64,000 nucleotides of DNA. It comes from Flavihumibacter sp. ZG627 (GTDB taxonomy: Bacteria > Bacteroidota > Bacteroidia > Chitinophagales > Chitinophagaceae). Below are positions 8,643 to 15,755 of the stretch, piece after piece. The first letter of the stretch is position 1. The number at the start of each line of letters is the position of its first letter. The translations under genes were made by a program, and so were the position numbers. Location of the stretch: assembly GCF_000814325.1 (NCBI RefSeq), contig NZ_JPHF01000001.1, forward strand, positions 434,001 through 498,000. Direction: 5' to 3'. The notes under the pieces are model-generated. The model was not told the origin of the DNA, did not search any database, and was given only the letters and a program-made list of their open reading frames with translations.

Positions 8643-10133
8643 ATGAGCTTGTTGAGAAAGCGTTGTTCATTGCTTTTTACTATTGGATTTTTATTGGTCA
8701 CATCCCTACCCACGGCCTTTGCACAGCAGCAGCCCGAAGTGTGGGACCTCCGCCGTTGCGTGGATTATGCCGTCGCCAATAATATCTCTGTTCGCCAGTC
8801 GGATGTCCAGAAGCGCCTCGCCGTGCTGCAGTATGAGCAGAACAAATATTCCAAATACCCCAACGCAAATTTTTCCACCAATACCGGTTTGCAGTTTGGT
8901 CGATCCATTGACCCTACCACCAACCAGTTCACCAACCAGCGCCTCCTCTTCCAGGGCTTCCAGTTCAGTACCGATGTTACCATCTACAACTGGGGCCGAA
9001 TAAGTAATAATATTACCGCCGCCCGCCTCGAAGCCGAAGCCGCCGGCTCTGATGTGGACAAGGTGCGCAATGATATCGCCCTGAATGTGGCAACCGCCTA
9101 CCTGCAGGCCCTGCTCTCCAAAGTGCAGATCGACATCTCCGCCGTTCAGGTGGAACAGAGCAAGGGGCAGCTAACGGATACACGCAAACGCGTTGATGCG
9201 GGAACACTTCCTGAACTGAATGCGGTTGATCTCGAAGCCCAGCTCGCCCGCGATTCGGCTACCCTTATCGGTGCTGAAGCTACCTACGAGCAGAACCTCC
9301 TCAACCTCAAAGCCCTGCTCAACCTCGATGCGGCGCTTCCTTTCACTATTGCTGTTCCGCCGGTGGACCAGATCCCTGTTGAGCCCATGGCCGAACTGAT
9401 GCCTGAGGTTGTTTATGCGCTGGCGCTGCAGAACCAGCCTGCGCAAAAGGCTAATGAAACTAGGAAACAATCACTCGAATACGCGGTGAAAGCTTCAAAG
9501 GCCGCATTGTATCCCACTATCTTCGGATCGGGCGGACTCGCATCCAACTTCGCCTCAACAAACCGTAAAATCACGGGATTTAATTTCCTCGGGTATAGTG
9601 ATCCCAATCCATCCGCAGGGGCGGTTACCGTTGACGGACAACTCATTTTTCTCCAATCGCCGAATGTGCAGATAACCCAGGCCAACAAAGGCTTCGGTGA
9701 ACTCTGGAATGGCTGGGGTACACAGATGAATAATAACTTCCGCCAGAATGTGGTGGTGGGCATGAGCATCCCGATCTTCAACGGCTACCAGGCACGCACG
9801 GCCTATGAGCGTTCCAAGCTCAGTGTAAAAAACCAGGAGCTGATCATTGAACAGGGCAACCAGACCCTCAAGCAGGATATCTACAGCGCCTATACCAATG
9901 CGGTATCTTCCATGCAGCGCTTCAATGCCAGCCAGAGCAGTCTCAATGCCACGCAGAAGGCCTATGATTTTGCCCGCAGGCGCTATGATCTCGGATTACT
10001 AAGTACACTTGAACTGATCACCTCACAGAATAATCTCAACCGCACGAAGATCGATATGGCCAATGCGCAGTTCGATTATGTTTTCCGGATGAAGGTGCTG
10101 GAGTTCTACAGAGGGCAGGGGATAAAATTATAA
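8643..10133 (+). CDS. TolC-family outer-membrane efflux protein
   Basis: 496 residues with a signal peptide (residues 1-27, ending AFAQ) and the internal duplication typical of TolC/OEP proteins: two long alpha-helical halves, beginning about WDLRRCVDYAVANNISVRQ and again in the second half, ending with LGLLSTLELITSQNNLNRTKIDMANAQFDYVFRMKVLEF. It should trimerise into an outer-membrane channel with a periplasmic tunnel. The next gene encodes its periplasmic adaptor, so the two probably form part of a tripartite efflux or type I-like secretion system. The inner-membrane component is not in this window. Confidence 0.94.
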   Translation: MSLLRKRCSLLFTIGFLLVTSLPTAFAQQQPEVWDLRRCVDYAVANNISVRQSDVQKRLAVLQYEQNKYSKYPNANFSTNTGLQFGRSIDPTTNQFTNQRLLFQGFQFSTDVTIYNWGRISNNITAARLEAEAAGSDVDKVRNDIALNVATAYLQALLSKVQIDISAVQVEQSKGQLTDTRKRVDAGTLPELNAVDLEAQLARDSATLIGAEATYEQNLLNLKALLNLDAALPFTIAVPPVDQIPVEPMAELMPEVVYALALQNQPAQKANETRKQSLEYAVKASKAALYPTIFGSGGLASNFASTNRKITGFNFLGYSDPNPSAGAVTVDGQLIFLQSPNVQITQANKGFGELWNGWGTQMNNNFRQNVVVGMSIPIFNGYQARTAYERSKLSVKNQELIIEQGNQTLKQDIYSAYTNAVSSMQRFNASQSSLNATQKAYDFARRRYDLGLLSTLELITSQNNLNRTKIDMANAQFDYVFRMKVLEFYRGQGIKL

Positions 10134-10232
10134 GGGGTACTCCCCAAAATCAAAGGGGCTCCCCAAAATCAAAGGGGCTCCTCCAAATCAAAGGGGCTCC
10201 CCAAAATCAAGGGAACCCCAATAACGCGGGAA
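10134..10232. repeat. AAAGGGGCTCCCCAAAATC tandem repeat
   Basis: About four 19-20 bp units of AAAATCAAAGGGGCTCCCC fill the gap between the tolC-like and adaptor genes. Each unit carries GGGG next to CCCC, so neighbouring copies can pair in the transcript. I found no copy elsewhere in the window. Confidence 0.85.
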
Positions 10233-10280
10233 ATCCCCCAGGAAAAAATTGGAATATTAAATTGAATTATTTTACATCGT

Positions 10281-11669
10281 ATGAATAAGAAACTTATCTG
10301 GGTTATAGTTGGCGTGGTAGTGTTGGTTGGTGCTTTATTTGGTATGAAGAAAGCCGGCATTATCGGCAAGAAAGAAGGCATAAAAGTGACAACCGAAAAA
10401 GTGGAGAAGCGAACCATTATTGAAACCGTTAATGCCAGCGGTAAGGTATATCCCGAGATCGAAGTGAAGGTTAGTTCCGATATCTCCGGTGAAATTATTG
10501 AGCTTACTGTGGAAGAGGGCGATAGTGTTCGCCGCGGACAGATGCTGGCGAGGATCTTCGCTGATATCTATGTTACGCAGCGCGACCAGGTAGCTGCCGC
10601 CGTCCGCCAGCAACAGGCCCAGGTGGATAATAGCCAGGCGCAGCTGGAGGCCTTGAAAAGTGTACTGAACCAGAGTGAGGCGCAGTATAAAAGGCAGCAG
10701 CAATTATTGAATGAAAAAGTGATCTCCCGGGCTGAATTTGAGCAGGCGGAGAATGCATATAATACCGCCAAAGCCAATTACAATGCGGGTTTACAGGGTA
10801 TCCGCGGCAACCAGGCTTCCGTGCAGAGTGCAATGGCCAATCTCCAGCGCGCTAATAAAGACCTTGGACGAACAACTATTCTTGCTCCCATGGACGGTGT
10901 GGTTTCATTGCTTGCGGTGAAGAAAGGAGAGCGCGTGGTGGGAACAGCGCAGATGGCGGGGACGGAGATGATGCGAATCGCCGATATGGGCAAGATCGAG
11001 GTTAGGGTAGATGTGGGGGAAAATGATATTCCGAAGGTTCACCTGGGCGATTCTGCGCTGGTGGAAGTGGATGCATACAATACCAGAAAGTTCAAGGGCA
11101 TCGTTACACAGATCGCGAGCAGTAGCACGGGTGCGGGTACAGCAACTGCTGCCGTGAGTGATGTTACCAACTACAAGGTCTTCATCCGATTGCTTCCTGA
11201 AAGTTATTCCGATCTTATCGATCCTTCCCGCCCCAAGGCTTTTCCTTTCCGCCCGGGAATGAGCGCCAGCGCTGATATCCAGACCAAGCGTCATATTGAT
11301 GTTATCGCTGCGCCCATTAATTCAGTTACAACGCGCGAGAAGGATTCCGATAAGGCAGTAACTGCTGCGAAAAGTTCAACCGAGAAAGTAGAAGAAGAAA
11401 ATAATAACGCGACCGATGAGCGCAAATCCTTAAGTGCCGAGCTCGATGAGGTAGTGTTTGTGTTGCAGGCTGATAAAACAACTATTAAGAAGGTAAAAGT
11501 TCGTACCGATATACAGGACATCAATTATATTGAGATCCTCTCCGGACTAAAGCCGGGCGATGAGGTTGTGACCGGGCCATATTCACTGATCTCCCGCACG
11601 CTTAAAGATGATGATAAGGTTCAGGTGGTGAAGAAAGAGGATCTCTTCGAAAAGAAAAAGAAAGATTAA
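10281..11669 (+). CDS. Periplasmic adaptor subunit (HlyD/MacA-type membrane fusion protein)
   Basis: 462 residues. The N-terminal membrane anchor (about residues 5-27) is followed by a biotinyl-lipoyl half (VNASGKVYPEIEVKVSSDISGEIIELTVEEGDSVRRGQ), a long alpha-helical hairpin rich in Gln and Ala (about 95-190), the second lipoyl half (RTTILAPMDGVVSLLAVKKGERVVG), a beta-barrel domain and a C-terminal domain. It would link an inner-membrane transporter, probably a MacB-like ABC protein encoded elsewhere, to the TolC-like channel upstream. An acidic/Asn-rich stretch (about residues 360-385) is likely a flexible linker. Confidence 0.92.
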   Translation: MNKKLIWVIVGVVVLVGALFGMKKAGIIGKKEGIKVTTEKVEKRTIIETVNASGKVYPEIEVKVSSDISGEIIELTVEEGDSVRRGQMLARIFADIYVTQRDQVAAAVRQQQAQVDNSQAQLEALKSVLNQSEAQYKRQQQLLNEKVISRAEFEQAENAYNTAKANYNAGLQGIRGNQASVQSAMANLQRANKDLGRTTILAPMDGVVSLLAVKKGERVVGTAQMAGTEMMRIADMGKIEVRVDVGENDIPKVHLGDSALVEVDAYNTRKFKGIVTQIASSSTGAGTATAAVSDVTNYKVFIRLLPESYSDLIDPSRPKAFPFRPGMSASADIQTKRHIDVIAAPINSVTTREKDSDKAVTAAKSSTEKVEEENNNATDERKSLSAELDEVVFVLQADKTTIKKVKVRTDIQDINYIEILSGLKPGDEVVTGPYSLISRTLKDDDKVQVVKKEDLFEKKKKD

Positions 11670-11689
11670 AGAGCATCAGAAGATAGGAT

Positions 11690-11935
11690 CCTCAGAAGAT
11701 AAAGTCAGCAAGAGATCAGATTTTCAGAATATCAGATTCTCAGAAGATAAAGTCAGCAAGAGATCAGATTCTCAGAATATCAGATCTTCAGAAGATAAAG
11801 TCTACAAGAGATCAGATTTTCAGAATAACAGATCTTCAGAAGATAAAGTCAGCAAGAGATCAGATTCTCAGAATATCAGATCTTCAGAAGATAAAGTCTA
11901 CAAGAGATCAGATCCATAGAAAGATCAGGTCAAAA
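11690..11935. repeat. 48-bp tandem repeat array, about five units
   Basis: The block CAGAAGATAAAGTC recurs at 11693, 11741, 11789, 11837 and 11885, exactly 48 bp apart each time. The intervening bases (AGATCAGATTCTCAGAATATCAGA-like) are nearly identical, and degenerate AGATCAG remnants continue to about 11970. The period is a multiple of three but every unit carries stops, so it is not coding in this form. It fills the 318-bp gap between the adaptor gene and gpsA. Confidence 0.93.
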
Positions 11936-11987
11936 AACTATCAGATCAAGAAACAATAAGATCCACAAACCAGTAAAGGGAAGTTTA

Positions 11988-13025
11988 ATGCGATTGGGAA
12001 TAATTGGAAGCGGGAGCTGGGCTACGGCGCTGGCCAAAATTGTTACAGACAATAAGCACACATTGAACTGGTGGGTTCGTAACGATGCTATACTTGAGCA
12101 TCTCTATGAACGCAAGCATAATCCACAGTATTTGTCTTCCGCCACTTTTGACACTTCACTCATAAAGCTCAGCACGGATATTGCTGCGGTTGTGCGTGAC
12201 AGTGACTGTGTGGTGATCGCGGTTCCTTCGGCATATATTGAAGAAACGCTTGGCGCTCTCTCCGCTGATGCATTTACCGGTAAGTGGGTGGTGTCTGCGG
12301 TTAAAGGCATGCTTCCCGAGCAGAATATTTTGCTCAATGAGTGGTTCAACCAACGCTTCGCTTTACCGCTCTCCGATTATTATACGCTGATGGGTCCCTG
12401 CCATGCGGAAGAAGTTGCGCGTGAGCGGTTGAGTTATCTCACCTTTAGCGGGTTGCAGGAAGATCGTGCAGAAGAGATCGCTGCGAAGTTCCGGTGTTAT
12501 TATATCAATACGGTCGTGAATAGTGATGTTATCGGCGTTCAGTATGCTGCTGTTCTGAAAAATATTTATGCACTGGGAGCAGGTATTGCACATGGACTCG
12601 AGTATGGTGATAATTTCCTCAGTGTACTCATCGCCAACTGCGCTGATGAGATGGCGGGTTTCCTCCGCCGCATGGGGGTGGGGAAGGTGGAGGTCGGTAT
12701 CCACGGTCTCGAGAACCCCGTTACCCACCAGAAGGACGCCAACTATGCCGCCTCCGTTTACCTGGGTGATCTGCTGGTAACATGTTACTCCCTTCATAGC
12801 CGCAACCGCACCTTCGGAAATATGATCGGAAAAGGTTATTCCGTGATGAGTGCACAGCTCGAAATGAATATGGTGGCGGAAGGCTATAATGCTGCCCGCT
12901 GCATTCATGTGGTAAACCAGGTTGTGGCGGCGGACATGCCCATCGCCGAAACCATCTACCGCATTCTCTGGCAGCACCTCCCCCCGCGCCAGGGCTTCAG
13001 GCAGATCGAAAAGGTAATGATCTGA
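11988..13025 (+). CDS. gpsA: NAD(P)-dependent glycerol-3-phosphate dehydrogenase
   Basis: 345 residues. The N-terminal Rossmann motif GIIGSGSWATALA binds the dinucleotide. VIAVPSAYI, TLMGPCHAEEVARE and AVLKNIYALGAGIAHGLEYGDN match the GpsA core, the lysine in the last block being the expected catalytic residue. It reduces dihydroxyacetone phosphate to sn-glycerol 3-phosphate, the backbone precursor of phospholipids, in the cytoplasm. Length is standard for the family. The upstream gap is filled by 48-bp repeats. Downstream, satellite repeats begin 37 bp after the stop. Confidence 0.95.
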   Translation: MRLGIIGSGSWATALAKIVTDNKHTLNWWVRNDAILEHLYERKHNPQYLSSATFDTSLIKLSTDIAAVVRDSDCVVIAVPSAYIEETLGALSADAFTGKWVVSAVKGMLPEQNILLNEWFNQRFALPLSDYYTLMGPCHAEEVARERLSYLTFSGLQEDRAEEIAAKFRCYYINTVVNSDVIGVQYAAVLKNIYALGAGIAHGLEYGDNFLSVLIANCADEMAGFLRRMGVGKVEVGIHGLENPVTHQKDANYAASVYLGDLLVTCYSLHSRNRTFGNMIGKGYSVMSAQLEMNMVAEGYNAARCIHVVNQVVAADMPIAETIYRILWQHLPPRQGFRQIEKVMI

Positions 13026-13061
13026 GAATATCGTATACCCCACCCTAAATCTCAGTTCCGA

Positions 13062-13585
13062 TTTACAAATCGCAAGTCTGCAAAACGGCTCCACTTTTTT
13101 CGTGTGCCCTTAGATATTTACAAATCGCAAGTATGCGGCACTACTATACTGCAATCTACTCGCGCCATTGTTTTTACAAATCGCAAGTACGAGGAACTGC
13201 TCCCTATGTTGTTGACTTGCCCTTAGAATTTACAAATCGCAAGTATGCGGATCTGCTACCACTCTTTGCGACTGTCTCAAATTGCTTACAAATCGCAAAT
13301 ACGAGGAACTGCTCCCTATGTTTTTGACTTGCCCTTAGAATTTACAAATCGCAAGTATGCGGATCGGCTACCACTCTTTGCGACTGTCTCAAATTGCTTA
13401 CAAATCGCAAATACGAGGAACTGCTCCCTATGTTTTTGACTTGCCCTTAGAATTTACAAATCGCAAGTATGCGGATCGGCTACCACTCTTTGCGACTGTC
13501 TCAAATTGCTTACAAATCAAAAGTAGGCGGCACTACTCTACAGTTTTCGATTAGCGCAAATATTTTACAAATCGCAAGTAGGGCA
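13062..13585 (+). repeat. Satellite array L: ten copies of a 16-bp core at 55-56 bp spacing
   Basis: The core TTTACAAATCGCAAGT starts at 13062, 13117, 13173, 13229, 13285, 13341, 13397, 13453, 13509 and 13564. Copies at 13285, 13397 and 13509 begin with C, and some vary near the end. The roughly 40 bp between cores are of two alternating types in the middle of the array, giving a 112-bp higher-order repeat that occurs about three times. Edge copies have more diverged spacers. No reading frame is conserved because 55, 56 and 112 are not multiples of three. Confidence 0.96.
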
Positions 13586-13639
13586 GAATGTTTAGTGAGT
13601 AATGAATGCTATGGTGAAAGAAAGTGAATGCCTGGAAGA

Positions 13640-13747
13640 TTAATGAACGCTATTGCGTTGTTTGCGTTGTACCAGCCAATCACGTAATAATATCACTGCG
13701 AGGAAAACCAGGCCAAGCGAACCATATATGGTATAACTGAGGGGCAT
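13640..13747 (-). CDS. Possible 35-residue single-span membrane microprotein
   Basis: Between the two opposed arrays an ATG at 13747 opens a minus-strand frame of 35 codons: MPLSYTIYGSLGLVFLAVIL followed by LRDWLVQRKQRNSVH and TAA. It has one hydrophobic helix of about 18 residues followed by a basic tail, the positive-inside pattern of a small membrane protein. The sequence is not part of the satellite repeats. No Shine-Dalgarno is seen, which is normal in this phylum. It could be a chance frame; conservation would decide. I do not recognise a family. Confidence 0.4.
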   Translation of the reverse strand: MPLSYTIYGSLGLVFLAVILLRDWLVQRKQRNSVH

Positions 13748-13826
13748 ATTCACTATTAAGATACAAATTTCAATTTATTCGTTGCCTGCGGCACTGTTAA
13801 AAAGATGATCTAAGGCCTACTGGCGG

Positions 13827-14385
13827 TTTGTAAGTTTTGACTTCACTAAGAAAATGGACTTTTGTGGTGGGCTGCAGTCGGTTTGTAAGTTTTTACTGCT
13901 CATGCGATATAGACTGTTTCGGGAGATACTTGCGATTTGTAAGTTTTTACAACAAGAAGAGAATCACCTGTTCCTTGGAGATACTTTCAGTTTGTAAGTT
14001 TTGTCTGCATAAGAAAAATGGACTTTTGTGGTGGGCTGCATTCGGTTTATAAGATTTTACTGCTCATGCGATATAGACTGTTTCGGGAGATACTTGCGAT
14101 TTGTAAGTTTTTACAACAAGAAGAGAATCACCTGTTCCTTGGAGATACTTTCAGTTTGTAAGTTTTGTCTGCATAAGAAAAATGGACTTTTGTGGTGGGC
14201 TGCATTCGGTTTGTAAGATTTTACTGCTCATGCGAAATAGACTGTTTCGGGAGATACTTGCGATTTGTAAATATTGAATGCACCAGGAAAATTGATAGTT
14301 TTTTGGAAACTACTTGCGATTTGTAAATTTTCACGGCACGTGAGAAATGTACTGGTCCTGCGGGCTATTGGCGATTTGTAAACCA
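13827..14385 (-). repeat. Satellite array R: eleven inverted copies of the same core
   Basis: The core appears in the opposite orientation (ACTTGCGATTTGTAA) with its TTTGTAA part at 13827, 13882, 13936, 13991, 14046, 14100, 14155, 14210, 14264, 14320 and 14375, spacing 54-56 bp. Spacers are of three types that repeat as a block of 164 bp (for example GGACTTTTGTGGTGGGC at 13856, 14020 and 14184). The array ends three bases before the hemW stop codon. Together with array L it makes a giant inverted arrangement around a unique centre of about 240 bp. Confidence 0.96.
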
Positions 14386-14387
14386 AC

Positions 14388-15755
14388 TTAAATGAACAAC
14401 TCCGCAGCAATTCCATCCGCAAATAATTTGCCCTTATTCGTCAGGCGTACACTCTTTTCGTTTATCATTAAACGTTCCTCTTCCACGTTGAATTTACCCG
14501 CTCCCGCAATTAAAGTCTCCACCCGCTCCCCTCCAAATTCCTCCCGGATAAATTCGAGATCAACCCCTTCTATCGTGCGAAGCGCAGTCATCACATATTC
14601 ATTGAACCGATTTTCGCGCGTGAGTATTTCCTCTTCATAGATGGGGTGGGTCTGCAGTCTTATTTCATCAGTAGTGTGCAGCTTTGCATCTTTAGTAGTA
14701 TGCAATCCTCTTTCATGCAATCCTCTTTCATGGGCGGGTAACTCCTTTGCCTCATTTTGCAGGGAGGAATGCTCCGAAAATGATCGCATATACAATGCAT
14801 TATTCGCAATATTCCAGCGCCGGCGCGGGGCACCGGAACCCTTGCTATATGAATGCGCTCCAGGCCCAATACCCAGGTATTCCACCCCCCGCCAGTATGA
14901 ACTGTTGTGACGGCTCCTCCATCCGGGCCGCGCAAAGTTGGAGATCTCATAATGCTCGTAACCCGCAGCCTCCATCAAATCCATTAACAATAAAAACTGC
15001 CTGCTCTGCTGCTCCGGATCAGTATCAGGCATTTTATTAACGCTCACCATATGATGCAGCGCCGTTTTTGGCTCCACTGTTAGCGCATAACAGGAGAGAT
15101 GCGGCACTCCCAATTCCAAAGCCTTATGCACATTTGCTTCCCAGGCGCTATCCGTTAAGCCCGGCGTTCCATAGATCAGGTCAATAGTCAGATTCCGGAA
15201 CCCCGCAGCTTTGGCCAGCAGAATACATCGTTCAGCCTCTGCTGCCGTATGAGCACGGTTCATCCACAACAGATCTTCCTCCCGGAAGGATTGTACTCCT
15301 ATACTCAACCGGTTTACCCCAGCCGCCTTCCACCCCTCCAGCATCTCTTCATTTATATCATCAGGATTGGCCTCCAGCGTGATCTCGGCATCGGAAGCCA
15401 CGATAAAATTCTGGCGAATCGCCTCTATCAGAAGATTTAGCTCCCCGATTTGCGAACCCGCAACATCGCTCCAATCCTCATTCCCGGATGAACCACTTAA
15501 AGCTTTTGCAATATTTTCAGTGCCGCCGGAAAGAGCCGCAATATTCGCTGCACTAACCGTCAGCAGCGACGGCGTTCCACCCCCAAAATAGATCGTATCA
15601 ACCCGCTGACCCGCTAACCGCTCACTTTCCTGCCCGATTTCCCTCAATAAAGCCTGCACCATCCCGTTCTTGTTTTGCAATAGCGTAGAAAAATGGAAAT
15701 TGCAGTAATGACATGCTTTTCTGCAGAAAGGGATATGAAGGTAAATTCCGGCCAA
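14388..15755 (-). CDS. hemW: HemW-type radical SAM protein
   Basis: 455 residues. The radical SAM cluster motif is at the very N-terminus (MAGIYLHIPFCRKACHYCNF, Cys11, Cys15, Cys18), followed by IYFGGGTPSLL and the HemW-like SIGVQSFREEDL and SNFARPGWRSRHN segments. HemW proteins resemble oxygen-independent coproporphyrinogen oxidase but act mainly as haem-binding chaperones. The protein is longer than usual owing to two insertions: a Ser/Gly/Asp-rich loop near residues 88-110, and a stretch near 335-370 encoded by 15-bp direct repeats (HERGLHERGLHTTKD). The first bases overlap the start of the divergent barrel-protein gene. Confidence 0.92.
   Translation of the reverse strand: MAGIYLHIPFCRKACHYCNFHFSTLLQNKNGMVQALLREIGQESERLAGQRVDTIYFGGGTPSLLTVSAANIAALSGGTENIAKALSGSSGNEDWSDVAGSQIGELNLLIEAIRQNFIVASDAEITLEANPDDINEEMLEGWKAAGVNRLSIGVQSFREEDLLWMNRAHTAAEAERCILLAKAAGFRNLTIDLIYGTPGLTDSAWEANVHKALELGVPHLSCYALTVEPKTALHHMVSVNKMPDTDPEQQSRQFLLLMDLMEAAGYEHYEISNFARPGWRSRHNSSYWRGVEYLGIGPGAHSYSKGSGAPRRRWNIANNALYMRSFSEHSSLQNEAKELPAHERGLHERGLHTTKDAKLHTTDEIRLQTHPIYEEEILTRENRFNEYVMTALRTIEGVDLEFIREEFGGERVETLIAGAGKFNVEEERLMINEKSVRLTNKGKLFADGIAAELFI

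Noticed and set aside
13133-13554. Tandem small reading frames of about 65 codons in the left array
   Set aside because: They are the same 112-bp repeat read in successive frames. The period is not a multiple of three and no start signals or domains are present.
13837-14216. Cys/Phe-rich frames in the right array
   Set aside because: Translations of the 164-bp repeat; two frames share the same residues only because the DNA is repeated.
13062-14385. CRISPR array
   Set aside because: The repeats are only about 16 bp, the spacers are themselves repeated in blocks, the two halves are inverted, and no cas gene is near. The pattern is a satellite, not a CRISPR.
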